Source: Alphaproteobacteria bacterium (lineage in GTDB: Bacteria > Pseudomonadota > Alphaproteobacteria > Rhizobiales > Rhizobiaceae). Taken from it: a stretch of DNA of 64,000 nucleotides. Shown one piece after another: positions 8,909-18,701 of the stretch. Below the pieces are notes generated by a model that made no database searches, was not told the DNA's origin, and worked only from the letters and a program-made list of their open reading frames with translations. How positions within the stretch are numbered: position 1 is the first letter of the stretch; the number at the start of each line of letters is the position of its first letter. The stretch is from NCBI GenBank assembly GCA_018823835.1, contig JAHJHT010000009.1, forward strand, positions 62,001 to 126,000. Reading direction: 5' to 3'. The position numbers and the translations under genes are program-made.

Positions 8909-11002
8909 CTACTCGACGAACACCTTGACGCTTGCGGCGCGGCCGGCGGCGTCGATGACGGTGAGGGTGGAGTAGCCGGCGCCGTCGGGCTGCCAGGTGG
9001 CGGTGCGGCGGCGGGCGAGGTCAACGAGCGGCTTGCCGTTGGCCAGCCAGCGGAACGGCGCGCGGCCGCCCTGGAGCTTCAGCACCAGCGGCGATGCGGC
9101 CGCGCCGGCCGCGCCAAGCTCGACATGGGCGCCTTCCGGCGGAAAGACGATTCTGGGCGCCGGCTCGGTGACGTTGAGGGCAAGCAGCGCGTCCTGCGGC
9201 GCGGAAAAGCGCTCGAGCGTGACGGGCAGTTCGTCGCGGCCGGGCTTGAAGGCGCCGGCCGGAGGACGCCTGAGCGGCACGGCGGCAAGGCCGGAACGGG
9301 CGAAGGCCTCGAAGAGGATGGGGGCGGCGGTGTCGTAGCCCGAAAGGCCGGGCACGGCGCCGGAATCGGGGCGGCCGACCCAGACGCCGAGCACATGGCG
9401 GCCGTCATAGCCGACCGACCAGGCGTCACGGTAGCCATAGGAGGTGCCGGTCTTGTAGGCGATGCCGCGCTGCGACGCGCCGAGCGGCGGCTTGACGCCG
9501 GACAGGATGTCGGTGATCTGCCAGGCCGAGGCCGGTTCGAGCACCGTGCCGTTGGCGAGCGGGGCAGGGGTGGCGGCCTCCGAGCCGTCGCGCAGGGTCT
9601 TGGCGCGGCCGCCGTTCGACAGGCCGGTATAGAGCTGGACGAGATCGCGCAGCGATACGCCGACGCCGCCGAGGCCGATCGCCAACCCCGGCGCCTCGCC
9701 GGCCGGCAGGACCGGGGTGACGCCGGCCTGGCGGAAGCGCGCCGCGAGGCGGGCCGGGCCGACGGCGTCGAGCAGGCGCACCGCCGGAACGTTGAGCGAG
9801 AGCTGCAGCGCCTGGCGGATCGAGACATCACCCTGGTAGCCCATGTCGAAATTGCGCGGCCGGTAGCCGGCAAAATCGCTCGGGCGATCCTCGATGATGG
9901 TTTCCTGCGCGACCATGCCTTCCTCGAAGGCGAGGCCGTAGATGAAGGGTTTCAGAGTCGAGCCGGGCGAGCGCAGCACGCGCGTCATGTCGATCCAGCC
10001 GGAGCGGGAGGCGTCGAGGAAGCCGGCCGAGCCGACTTCGGCGAGAATCTCGCCGGTCATGGCGTCGGCCATGACCATGGCGACGGAGACGCGGGACCCG
10101 AGTTTCTGCGCGGCCTCGGCGGCGACGGCCTCGAGGTTTTCCTGCACGGATTTAACCAGCGTCAGGCGGTGCGCTTCGCGACCGGGCCGGTTGCGCAGCG
10201 CCGCGTCGGCGGCGTGCGCGGCGAGGGCGGGAAGCGGCAGGCGCCGGCCGGGCACCGGCTCGAGGGCGGCGCGGGCTGCCTCGCGTTCGCCGAACAGGCC
10301 GGCATCGACCATGCGGCCAAGCACGCGGTCGCGCGCGGCGAGCGCGCCTTCCGGGTTGCGGTCGGGCCGGCGGCGCTCGGGCAGTTGCGGCAGGGCGACG
10401 AGGAGCGCGGCCTCGGAGACGGAGAGGCGCTTCGGCTCCTTGCCGAACCAGGCGAGCGAGGCGGAGCGCAGGCCCTCGAGATTGCCGCCATAGGGCGCCA
10501 GCGTCAGATAGCGCTCCAGGATATCGCGCTTGGAAAGCCGGCGCTCGATCTGGATGGCGCGCAGCAGCTGGCGCAGCTTGCTCGCCAGGCTGCGGCTTTC
10601 GCGCGGCTCGATCAGCCGGGCAAGCTGCATCGACAGCGTCGAGCCGCCGGAGACGATGCGACCATTGCCGGCGAACTGCAGGGCGGCACGTCCGAGCGCC
10701 AGGAGGTCGACGCCGCGGTGGTCGAAGAAGCGCTTGTCCTCGTAGGCGATCAGCATGTCGACGAAGCGCGGGTCGACCTGGTCGAGCGTGGTGGCGAGGC
10801 GCCAGCGGCCGTCGGGGTTGGCGAAGGCGCGCAGCAGCGCGCCGTCGCGGTCGGCGACCTCAGACGACAGGGCGCCGGCATCGGGCAGCGGCGGCGGGTA
10901 GGCGCGGTCGAGCGATTCCAGCGCCGCCCAGGAGGCGCCCAGGAGGGCGACTGCCGAGACGGCGGCGATGGAAAGGCTGCGCAGGAGGCGGGTTTTCGCC
11001 AT
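8909..11002 (-). CDS. pbpC: Penicillin-binding protein 1C (bifunctional class A PBP)
   Basis: A 697-residue peptidoglycan synthase anchored by one N-terminal helix (residues 8-28). The GT51 transglycosylase domain has EDKRFF with catalytic E88 and GGSTLSMQLARL (119-130). The transpeptidase domain has SxxK at 348-351 (STLK), SLN at 402-404 and KTGT at 517-520. The last 100 residues fit the PBP1C C-terminal domain. All catalytic residues are present. It starts 16 bp after the alpha-2-macroglobulin-like gene in the same direction, the arrangement known for pbpC and yfhM in many Gram-negatives, where the two are thought to cooperate in periplasmic defence and cell-wall repair. Confidence 0.95.
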   Translation of the reverse strand: MAKTRLLRSLSIAAVSAVALLGASWAALESLDRAYPPPLPDAGALSSEVADRDGALLRAFANPDGRWRLATTLDQVDPRFVDMLIAYEDKRFFDHRGVDLLALGRAALQFAGNGRIVSGGSTLSMQLARLIEPRESRSLASKLRQLLRAIQIERRLSKRDILERYLTLAPYGGNLEGLRSASLAWFGKEPKRLSVSEAALLVALPQLPERRRPDRNPEGALAARDRVLGRMVDAGLFGEREAARAALEPVPGRRLPLPALAAHAADAALRNRPGREAHRLTLVKSVQENLEAVAAEAAQKLGSRVSVAMVMADAMTGEILAEVGSAGFLDASRSGWIDMTRVLRSPGSTLKPFIYGLAFEEGMVAQETIIEDRPSDFAGYRPRNFDMGYQGDVSIRQALQLSLNVPAVRLLDAVGPARLAARFRQAGVTPVLPAGEAPGLAIGLGGVGVSLRDLVQLYTGLSNGGRAKTLRDGSEAATPAPLANGTVLEPASAWQITDILSGVKPPLGASQRGIAYKTGTSYGYRDAWSVGYDGRHVLGVWVGRPDSGAVPGLSGYDTAAPILFEAFARSGLAAVPLRRPPAGAFKPGRDELPVTLERFSAPQDALLALNVTEPAPRIVFPPEGAHVELGAAGAAASPLVLKLQGGRAPFRWLANGKPLVDLARRRTATWQPDGAGYSTLTVIDAAGRAASVKVFVE

Positions 11003-11018
11003 CGTCTTTGCCCGCGCC

Positions 11019-14000
11019 TTACGGCGCCTTGACCTCCATCATGCCGGTCGAGGTGCGGGCCGAATATTGCGGCCGGTACATGTCCTCGACGCTTGCCGCC
11101 GGGTGGGTGAAGACGCCGGGAGTCACGGCGCGCACGACATAGGCGAGCGTGATCGCCCGGTCGCCTCCGGCCGTGCGGTCGAAGGCCGCGACGAAACGGT
11201 CGTCGCGGAATTCGAGATGCGCCGCCTCGGTGCGCGCCAGCCAGTCGAAATTGGCAAGGTCGGCACTCGAGACGAGGCGCGGGTTGTCGATCTCGAAACC
11301 GGCCGGCAGGAGGTCGTTGACCAGCACGCGCTGCGCCCAGTCGTTGTCCTCGGTGACCTTCAGCACGACGACGAAGCGCTCGTTCTGCGCGACCTCTGTG
11401 ACGTTGGCCTCGCTGCCGTCGAGCCGGTAGTAGGTGCGCTCGATGCCGAAGCCGTTGCCGCCGGCAGGCAGCGGCTGCAGCGGTGCGGCGACCGTGGTGA
11501 CCACCGCCTGGATCGGCCGGCTGCCGGTGTTGGCGACGACGATTGGCTGGTCGAGCAGATCCTCGCCGGTGACGGTTTTCGAGAAGGCGCCGGTATAGGG
11601 CTTGCCGTCCACCTCCAGCGACAGTGCCGCGTTGCCGGCCTGCAGCGCGCGCGCCGCAAGCAGCATCCAGGCCTCGTCCTGCGTGCTGGTCCACTGGGTG
11701 GCGTCGCGCTCGGCGGTGACGAAGCCGATCAGCTCGGGCACCACGGCCGAGACCGGCCGGCTTTCGGCGGCGAGCGCCAGCATGGCCGCCCCGTCGCGCA
11801 GTTTCGAGCCGTAATCGGCGCGGTTCCAGTCGTGCTCGCCGGTCGAGCGGGCAAGCTGGAGGGCAGCGCCGAAGGTCGCCTCGGAGCGCTGCACGTCGCC
11901 GTAGAGGGCCAGGCTGGCGGCAAGCTGTGCCACCGCCATCGGGCTGGAGAAGGCCTCGAGCTGGGTGTCGGAGTAGTAGCGCAGGTCGCCGACGGAGGCC
12001 TTCTTGTTGCGGGCCAGCACGTAGAGCGCATAGGCGATCTCGGTGCCGCGGTCCTCGAGGTCGATGTCGTAGGCGAGCGCGTTCTGCAGATTGCCCAGCG
12101 CCTGCGCCATCGCCTGCGCCGGAACATCAAAGCCCTTTTCGCGGGCGCGGGTCAGAAAGTCGCTGACATAGGCGTCGAGCCAGAGGTCGCCGTAGCCGGG
12201 GCCCCAGAGGCCGAAGCTGCCCGACGAGGACTGGTAGTTGACGACGCGGTAGATGGCGTCCTGGACGCGGGTCCGGATCTCCGGATCGTCGTCCATGCCG
12301 GCGCCGGCCGCCAGTTCGCTGACATAGAGCAGCGGCATCGCCCGGCTGGTGGTCTGCTCGGCGCAGCCGTAGGGGTAGCGGTCGAGCGTCATCAGCAGCG
12401 AGGGCACGTCGAGCGCGGCCGACTGCGAGACGCCGACGCTGACGCTGGCGCCCTCGATCATGCTGGCGGCGAGCAGTTCGCGATCGACGCGCAGGCTGCG
12501 GCCGTCCGGGCCGAGATCGACGACCATGCGGGTGGTGACCGGCATGGCAGCCGGGCGGACCGGGATCGACAGCACCTGCTCGACGGTCACGCCGTCGGCA
12601 TGGGCAAGCCGGATGGTGATGCCGGCAGTGCCGACGGTCTGCGCGATCAGCGGCACGGTCAGCGTCTGGCGCTTGCCGCCGGCGAGGGTGAGCTTGTCGG
12701 GCAGCGGTGCGCTACCGGTCGACAGGTCGCCGGTGGTCTCGATCTCCAGCGCATAGTCGCCGTCGGGACCGTCGGTGTTGGCGACGTCGAGGCGCATGAC
12801 GGCGCCATCGCCGGGCGCCATGAAGCGCGGCAGGCCGGCGGTAACGACGACCGGATCGCGCACGACGACATCCTGAACCGCATGGCCGACGGCCTTGCGG
12901 GTCCAGGCGACCGTCATGATGCGGACGGTGCCGTTGAACTGCGGCATGTCGAAACCGAAGGTCGCCTTGCCGTCGGCATCGAGCCGGACGGGACCGGAGA
13001 AGAAGGCAACCAGTTCTTCGGTCGGCGGGCTGCCTTCGGCGGCAAGCGCCGAACCGTCGCCGCCGGTGCGCAGACGCCCGGTGACGCCAAGCGAGCCGTC
13101 GATCAGGCGGCCGTAGAGATCGCGCAGCTCGATGCCGAGCATGCGCTGGCCGAAGAACCAGGCTTCGGGATCGGGTGGCGCGTAGCGGGTGAGGTTGAGG
13201 ATGCCGAGATCGACGGCGGCGACCATGACGTAGGCCTCGTCGCCCATCTCGGCTCCGGTGACGGAGACCGGCACGGCAAGCGTCGAGCGCGGCATGGACT
13301 TTTCGGGCGCCGCGGTCGAGACGGCAAGCTTCTTCGCACCCGGATCGACCTTCAGCCATTTGACGCCGATGGCGCGCGAGGGCATGCGCGATTCCTGCGC
13401 CTCGCCCGGCCGGTAGAGCGTGGCGGTGACATAGGTGCCGGCGCCCCAGTCGGGGCCGACCGGGATGTCGATGGTGGCGCCGTCGGCCGGCACGCTGGCC
13501 GAAACGGTGGCGAGCAGCCTGTCGGCGCCGACGGTGACGAGCAGCTCACCGGCAAAGCGCGGCGAAATTTTCAGCTTCGCAACTTCGCCCGGCGCATAGG
13601 TCGCCTTGTCGAGGCCGATTTCCAGGCCGTCCGGCGTCTCGGTCGAGGTGGCGGTGACGAACCAGCCGGCATCGAACTCGTAGCTGGTGACGGGGCCGGC
13701 GGGGTCGGCGGTCTCGATCTCCAGGCGGTAGCGGCCCCAGTCGACCGGCTGCGACAGGGCGACAGTGCCGTCGGCCGCGATGTCGAGCGTGCCGTTGGCG
13801 ACGGCCCGGGTGAAGGTGACCGGCTCGTAGTTCCAGTAATTGCCGGAGCGGTACCACTGGTAATTGCGCTCCACCTTGACCAGCGACCATTGCGCGCCGG
13901 CCAGCGCGACGCGCTCGCCGTCCGGGTTGGTGGCGATGACGCTGAACTTCGCCGTGCCGCCCTGCGGCACTTCATTGCCGGAGAAATCGGGGCGGATGCC

Positions 14001-16484
14001 GATCATGTCGGACGGCGGACGGATGCCGATGTCGAGATCGCGCTCGACGGCGCGACCGCCGGCCTCGCGCATGCGCACGGTGACGGCGGCATTGACGAGG
14101 CGGGTGGTCGAGGGAAGCTGGGTGACGGTGACCGGGAAACTCGCCTTGCCGTCCTCGCCAATGGCGGGAAGGGCGGGCAGCGGGAGACGGGTGGCGTCGC
14201 CCTCCTGCTCGTCGGCGAGACCGAAGACATAGCCGTCGAAGGCCTCCCATTCGCGCACGGTGGACAGCGTGACCTCGCCCTCGAGCGCCAGCCCGACGGC
14301 CGGCGCGCCATAGAGGAAGCGTCCGTCGACGGTGACCTCGGCGGTCTCGCCGAGCGCGATCTCGTCGCGGTCGCTGGTCATGTCGAACTCGATGCGGTCG
14401 GGCACGAAGTCCTCGACCAGGAAGACCTGGCTGGCGACGGCCGGCTGCTTCGGATCGGTGTAGATGGCGACCGACCAGGTGCCGCGCATGGCGGCACTCG
14501 ACAGCGGCAGGTCGACGGCATGGCCGCCGGCCGCGGCGCCATCGGAGACGATGCGGCGGTCCTCGACGCCGTCGGGGCGCGAGAAGATGAAGGTGAGCGG
14601 CAGGTTCTCGACGGCACTTGCGGTTCCGTCGCGGGCAAGGGCTGCGACGTGCACCTCCTCGCCGGCGCGGTAGATGCCGCGCTCTGTCCACGCATAGACA
14701 TCAAGCGCGCCCGGTGCAGCGCGGCCGGCGACGCCGCGGTCGGACAGGTCGAAGCCTGCCCGTGTCATGTCGAGGAAGACGAAATCCTGGTCGCCGTCGG
14801 CGGCCATCAGCACGGCCGGGACCATGCCGCCTTCGCCGCGCGACAGGCCGGGATTGAAGCTGGCGCGGCCCTCGGCGTCGGTCTTCGCCGTGCCGAGGAT
14901 CTCATTGTTCCTGGCCAGCAGCGTCAGGTCGACACCGGCGACCGGCAGGGCCGTGGAGAGCGAGCGGGCAAATACGGTGAGCCCGTCCTGGCCGGTGTAG
15001 GTGGACAGGCCGATGTCGGAGACGACGAACCATTGCGTGGCGCGCGACTGCCAGGTCTCGCTGCGGTCGTCCTTCGGCGTCGCGGTCATGACGTAGACGC
15101 CGGGCTTGCGGTCGGGCAGCGCCTCGTCGACCGGGAAGCTGGTGGTGACTTCCTTGTTGAGCTCGTTGGCGACGACGAGCTCGCCCTGCCAGACGGGCTC
15201 GCCCATCTGGTCGCCGATCGAGCTCATGTCGTAGCCGTCGATCTGGCGCAGGAACTGGTAGCCGGAGATGAGCTGGGCGAGCGCGCGGTCGCCGATGCGG
15301 AAGAGCTTGATGTCGGCGACGTCCATGTTGACGGTGACGACCGGGATGCCGCGCCGCGCCGTCGAGGGCAGGACGAAGGAATCGCCGGTGAAGCGGGCCG
15401 AGGGGGCACGGTCCTTGACGTAGACCGACAGCATGACGGGCGATTCAAGCACTTCGCCGATCGCCGCCGGCAAGCCTGCGCGGAAGGCGACGCGGTACTG
15501 CTGGCCGTGCGAAAGACCGCCGACGCAGATCTGGCGGCCCTCGGCCTCGACGCTTTTCGGCGCCGCCTCGTCGACGGTGACGAAGGGCGCGTAGTCGACG
15601 CCGACCTTGACGAGATCCTCGGAGAACTGGGCGCAGATGCGCGGCGATGCGGCATCGGCCTCTACGGTGTGTTCGATGACGCGGAAACCCTTGCGCGCCT
15701 TGAGGTCCTCGTATTCGGCGCGGACCAGGGCGGAATTGACCAGTGCAAGGCTGGCCTCATAGGCCTGCAGCGCCGGGCGGAAGAGGTCGCGATTGTCGAG
15801 GCCGACGGCAAGTGCTGCAAGGATGCCGGCGCGGACGGGCGCGGTGCGCGAGACGAGATAGGCGTTCCAGGCGGCCGCGGTGACCTCGGACTTCAGGCTC
15901 GCGGTTTCCTGGTAGTTGATGCCGCGCACGGCCTGGATGGCGCGGGTGAGGTTGAGCCAGAGGCCGGCATCGTCGGGCAGGATGCGCACGGCGGCGGTGA
16001 ATTTCTGCACGGCGGTGCGCGGGTCGCCGGTGAGCATGGCGTTGTGGCCAGCCTCGGTGAGCGCGGCCATGCCTTCCTCGTCCGACGGCTGGTCGGCGAG
16101 GATGCGCTTGCGCATGGCCTGTGCCTCCGGAACCATCCAGTCGGGGAACCAGGCAACGGCGGGCGGTGCGCCGAGATCGGGATCGCCGGCGAGCGGGACG
16201 ACCTTGCCGGCGACGGCGCCGGCGAAGGGCTTCAGCGTCGCGAAGTCGGACTTCAGGAAGCACCATTTAGCCTTGGTGTTGTAGGTGAAGGCGCGGCACT
16301 GGCTGTCGCCGAGGCAGGAGGTCTTGCACTGATCGAGCGTGACGTTCTGCTCGGACCTCAGGTCGAAACCGAAATAATCGCCGTCGGGCGTGGTGACGAC
16401 CTGGCGGGCCTCGAGGGCCAGAGCCGGCGCCATGAAAACGAAGAAGAGGAACCCAAGAACCGAAAGCCCGTTGACCACCCGCAT
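11019..16484 (-). CDS. Bacterial alpha-2-macroglobulin (YfhM-like) with N-terminal PAN/apple-like domain
   Basis: A 1821-residue exported protease inhibitor. A signal peptide covers about residues 1-24 (GFLFFVFMAPALA) with no lipobox cysteine, so it may be soluble in the periplasm rather than a lipoprotein like E. coli YfhM. Residues 25-95 carry a Cys-rich segment (DQCKTSCLGDSQCRAFTYN) resembling a PAN/apple domain. MG-type beta-sandwich repeats follow. The thioester motif is intact: YPYGCAEQTTS, with Cys1374 and Gln1377, inside the alpha-helical TED domain. Such proteins trap attacking proteases covalently. ATG 16484 has GGAGGA upstream; a longer frame to 16583 lacks a signal peptide at its front. 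It forms an operon with pbpC. Confidence 0.93.
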   Translation of the reverse strand: MRVVNGLSVLGFLFFVFMAPALALEARQVVTTPDGDYFGFDLRSEQNVTLDQCKTSCLGDSQCRAFTYNTKAKWCFLKSDFATLKPFAGAVAGKVVPLAGDPDLGAPPAVAWFPDWMVPEAQAMRKRILADQPSDEEGMAALTEAGHNAMLTGDPRTAVQKFTAAVRILPDDAGLWLNLTRAIQAVRGINYQETASLKSEVTAAAWNAYLVSRTAPVRAGILAALAVGLDNRDLFRPALQAYEASLALVNSALVRAEYEDLKARKGFRVIEHTVEADAASPRICAQFSEDLVKVGVDYAPFVTVDEAAPKSVEAEGRQICVGGLSHGQQYRVAFRAGLPAAIGEVLESPVMLSVYVKDRAPSARFTGDSFVLPSTARRGIPVVTVNMDVADIKLFRIGDRALAQLISGYQFLRQIDGYDMSSIGDQMGEPVWQGELVVANELNKEVTTSFPVDEALPDRKPGVYVMTATPKDDRSETWQSRATQWFVVSDIGLSTYTGQDGLTVFARSLSTALPVAGVDLTLLARNNEILGTAKTDAEGRASFNPGLSRGEGGMVPAVLMAADGDQDFVFLDMTRAGFDLSDRGVAGRAAPGALDVYAWTERGIYRAGEEVHVAALARDGTASAVENLPLTFIFSRPDGVEDRRIVSDGAAAGGHAVDLPLSSAAMRGTWSVAIYTDPKQPAVASQVFLVEDFVPDRIEFDMTSDRDEIALGETAEVTVDGRFLYGAPAVGLALEGEVTLSTVREWEAFDGYVFGLADEQEGDATRLPLPALPAIGEDGKASFPVTVTQLPSTTRLVNAAVTVRMREAGGRAVERDLDIGIRPPSDMIGIRPDFSGNEVPQGGTAKFSVIATNPDGERVALAGAQWSLVKVERNYQWYRSGNYWNYEPVTFTRAVANGTLDIAADGTVALSQPVDWGRYRLEIETADPAGPVTSYEFDAGWFVTATSTETPDGLEIGLDKATYAPGEVAKLKISPRFAGELLVTVGADRLLATVSASVPADGATIDIPVGPDWGAGTYVTATLYRPGEAQESRMPSRAIGVKWLKVDPGAKKLAVSTAAPEKSMPRSTLAVPVSVTGAEMGDEAYVMVAAVDLGILNLTRYAPPDPEAWFFGQRMLGIELRDLYGRLIDGSLGVTGRLRTGGDGSALAAEGSPPTEELVAFFSGPVRLDADGKATFGFDMPQFNGTVRIMTVAWTRKAVGHAVQDVVVRDPVVVTAGLPRFMAPGDGAVMRLDVANTDGPDGDYALEIETTGDLSTGSAPLPDKLTLAGGKRQTLTVPLIAQTVGTAGITIRLAHADGVTVEQVLSIPVRPAAMPVTTRMVVDLGPDGRSLRVDRELLAASMIEGASVSVGVSQSAALDVPSLLMTLDRYPYGCAEQTTSRAMPLLYVSELAAGAGMDDDPEIRTRVQDAIYRVVNYQSSSGSFGLWGPGYGDLWLDAYVSDFLTRAREKGFDVPAQAMAQALGNLQNALAYDIDLEDRGTEIAYALYVLARNKKASVGDLRYYSDTQLEAFSSPMAVAQLAASLALYGDVQRSEATFGAALQLARSTGEHDWNRADYGSKLRDGAAMLALAAESRPVSAVVPELIGFVTAERDATQWTSTQDEAWMLLAARALQAGNAALSLEVDGKPYTGAFSKTVTGEDLLDQPIVVANTGSRPIQAVVTTVAAPLQPLPAGGNGFGIERTYYRLDGSEANVTEVAQNERFVVVLKVTEDNDWAQRVLVNDLLPAGFEIDNPRLVSSADLANFDWLARTEAAHLEFRDDRFVAAFDRTAGGDRAITLAYVVRAVTPGVFTHPAASVEDMYRPQYSARTSTGMMEVKAP

Positions 16485-16596
16485 GTCATTTTCCTCCACC
16501 GGGGCGAACGTCGAAACATGCGAAGCGGCACAGGCATCGCCCAAGCCTGTCAAACCGCCCGTTTGCGGGCCAAGCCCCGCCAAGGTCTTTGCTTGC

Positions 16597-16614
16597 GCAT
16601 GCCGCCCGGCATGC
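16597..16614. promoter_or_regulatory. Perfect 8-bp inverted repeat in the divergent A2M/tamA promoter region
   Basis: The arms GCATGCCG and CGGCATGC are separated by two bases. The element lies 113 bp upstream of the alpha-2-macroglobulin start and 154 bp upstream of the tamA start, in a 283-bp divergent intergenic region. It has the form of an operator for a dimeric regulator, but no regulator is identified. A loose TTGCTT precedes it and a TATGTC follows it in the tamA direction. Confidence 0.4.
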
Positions 16615-16767
16615 TATGTCGCAAAATACCCGTCTTTCCGAAACATAACTCATGAACGCCGGGGGACGGGACTACCTTACGTAACTTCTGACACATCGAT
16701 TGTGGCCCCTTTACGAGCACTTCAGGACTTCATTCCAATTTTAGTTTTGGGACCTAACATCGGATCG

Positions 16768-18699
16768 ATGCAGACACGGAAGCCACGCAAGGGCGGGAGG
16801 ATCGTGGCGGGACGCACAGCGCGTTTCCTGCTGGCGGCCATGCTATGCCAGCCGGCCAGCCTGATCTCCGTGCCTTCCGCCACTGCCTTCGAGATATTCG
16901 GATTCAAGCTGTTCGGCTCGTCTGACGACGAGAACGAGGACGTCGTCGATCCGCTGAACTATACGGTGACGCTGACGGTCGAGGGCGGCGACGAGGATCT
17001 GACGGAAGCGCTGAACAATGCGTCGTCGCTGGTGCAGGACGTGGAGCGGCCGGTGTCGGGCTCGCTGGGCGTGCTGGCCAAGGCGCGCTCGGACCGCGAA
17101 CGGCTGGTTGCGGCGCTCTATTCGCGGGCGCGCTATGACGGCGTCGTCGACATCACGATCGCCGGGCGGCAGCTCGACGACCTGCCGCCGGACGCCGAAT
17201 TCGGTGACGGGCCGGTGCCGGTGACGGTGACGATCGACCCGGGCGCGGTTTTCACGCTCGGCACGGTGACACTGCGCGGCGACGCGGCCGACCTCGATCC
17301 GGCCGAGTTCGGCCTGGTGCCCGGCGGCGACGCCAGTTCCGACGCGGTGCTGAAGGCCGAGGCCGAGGTCGTGCGCCGGTTGCAGGCGGAAGGCCGGCCA
17401 CTGGCCGAGGTGACCGGCAGCGACATCGTGGCCGACCACGCGACGACGACGCTCAACGTGACGCTCGACGTCGAGGCGGGGCCCGTGGCGGGCTACGGCG
17501 CGACCGAGGTCAGCGGCACCGACACGATGGACCCGGGCTTCACCGGCTATGTCGCCGGGCTGCGGCCGGGCAAGACCTACTCGCCGCAGGACATGGAGGA
17601 TGCGCGCAACCGCCTGCTGGCGCTTGGCGTGTTCTCGAGCGTCACGGTCAGGCATGGCGACGCGCTCGACGCCAATGGCGATATACCGATCGTCGTCGAG
17701 GTCAGCGAGCGCAAGCTGCGCTACTACGGCGTCGGTGCCACGGTTTCCAGCACCGAAGGCCTTGGCCTCGAGGGCTACTGGGGCCACCGCAACCTTTTCG
17801 GCCACGCCGAGACCTTGCGCGTCGAAGGCTCGGTCGGCCGCATCAGCGACACCACCGAGGTCGACCAGCTCAACTACAATGCCGCCATCCTGTTCGAGAA
17901 GCCGGGGGTCATCGGCCCTGACTCGAAGTTCTTCGCCAGCGTGCGCACGGTTTTCGAGCATCCCGACGCCTATGACCGATTCTCGACCGAGGCGAGAGCC
18001 GGCCTGTCCTACCAGTTCACGCGCGAGCAGAGCGCCTCGGCCGAAGTGTCGATCGACTACGAGGAAATCGAGGATTTCTACAATCCCGACGGCAGGGAAC
18101 ACCTGCTGCTCAGCACGCCGCTGCAATATGTCTATGATAGCCGCGACGACAAGCTCGACCCGAAGAAGGGCTTTCGCGCGCTGGCCTTCGCCGAGCCGAC
18201 GCACGATCTCAAGACCGGGGCGACCTTCATCAAGGTGAGGGGCGAACTGTCGGCCTACCAGGCGCTCGACCAGGCGGGCCAGTTCGTGCTGGCTGGACGC
18301 GTCGCGGCGGGCTCGATCTTCGGCGCCGACATCGAGGACGTGCCGGCCGACCGGCGCTTCTACGCCGGCGGCGGCGGCTCGGTGCGCGGCTATCCCTACC
18401 AGGGCATCGGACCGAAGGCGCCGGACGGCGAGCCGTCGGGCGGGCTTTCGGTGGCCGAGGGCTCGGTGGAACTGCGCATCAAGGTGCGCGAGAACATCGC
18501 CATCGTGCCGTTCATCGATGGCGGCTCGGTGTCGGTCAACGAGAGCCCGGACTTCTCCAAATTCGCCTTCGGCGCCGGCATCGGCCTGCGCTACCTGACG
18601 CCGTTCGGCCCGCTGCGGCTCGACGTCGCCGTGCCGCTCGACCGGCAGGAAGGCGATCCGAGCTTCGCCATCTATGCAGGCGTCGGGCAGGCGTTCTGA
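16768..18699 (+). CDS. tamA: Outer-membrane translocation and assembly module protein TamA (Omp85 family)
   Basis: A 643-residue Omp85-family barrel protein with a signal peptide (RFLLAAMLCQPASLI...SATA). POTRA-type domains occupy about residues 50-290 and a 16-strand barrel the rest. The C-terminal signature is recognisable: FYAGGGGSVRGYPYQ (the VRGY motif of barrel lid loop L6) and the terminal strand YAGVGQAF ending in Phe. TamA works with TamB in moving lipids and some outer-membrane proteins to the outer membrane. ATG 16768 lacks a clear ribosome binding site; GTG 16804, right after GGGAGG, is a serious alternative that still keeps the signal peptide. tamB follows after two bases. Confidence 0.94.
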   Translation: MQTRKPRKGGRIVAGRTARFLLAAMLCQPASLISVPSATAFEIFGFKLFGSSDDENEDVVDPLNYTVTLTVEGGDEDLTEALNNASSLVQDVERPVSGSLGVLAKARSDRERLVAALYSRARYDGVVDITIAGRQLDDLPPDAEFGDGPVPVTVTIDPGAVFTLGTVTLRGDAADLDPAEFGLVPGGDASSDAVLKAEAEVVRRLQAEGRPLAEVTGSDIVADHATTTLNVTLDVEAGPVAGYGATEVSGTDTMDPGFTGYVAGLRPGKTYSPQDMEDARNRLLALGVFSSVTVRHGDALDANGDIPIVVEVSERKLRYYGVGATVSSTEGLGLEGYWGHRNLFGHAETLRVEGSVGRISDTTEVDQLNYNAAILFEKPGVIGPDSKFFASVRTVFEHPDAYDRFSTEARAGLSYQFTREQSASAEVSIDYEEIEDFYNPDGREHLLLSTPLQYVYDSRDDKLDPKKGFRALAFAEPTHDLKTGATFIKVRGELSAYQALDQAGQFVLAGRVAAGSIFGADIEDVPADRRFYAGGGGSVRGYPYQGIGPKAPDGEPSGGLSVAEGSVELRIKVRENIAIVPFIDGGSVSVNESPDFSKFAFGAGIGLRYLTPFGPLRLDVAVPLDRQEGDPSFAIYAGVGQAF

Positions 18700-18701
18700 C
18701 C

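Noticed and set aside
8876..11032. Open frame of 718 codons on the plus strand
   Set aside because: It is antisense to pbpC, which has all catalytic motifs.
10968..16655. Open reading frame of nearly 1900 codons on the plus strand
   Set aside because: It is the antisense frame of the alpha-2-macroglobulin gene, open because of high third-position GC, and shows no family motif.
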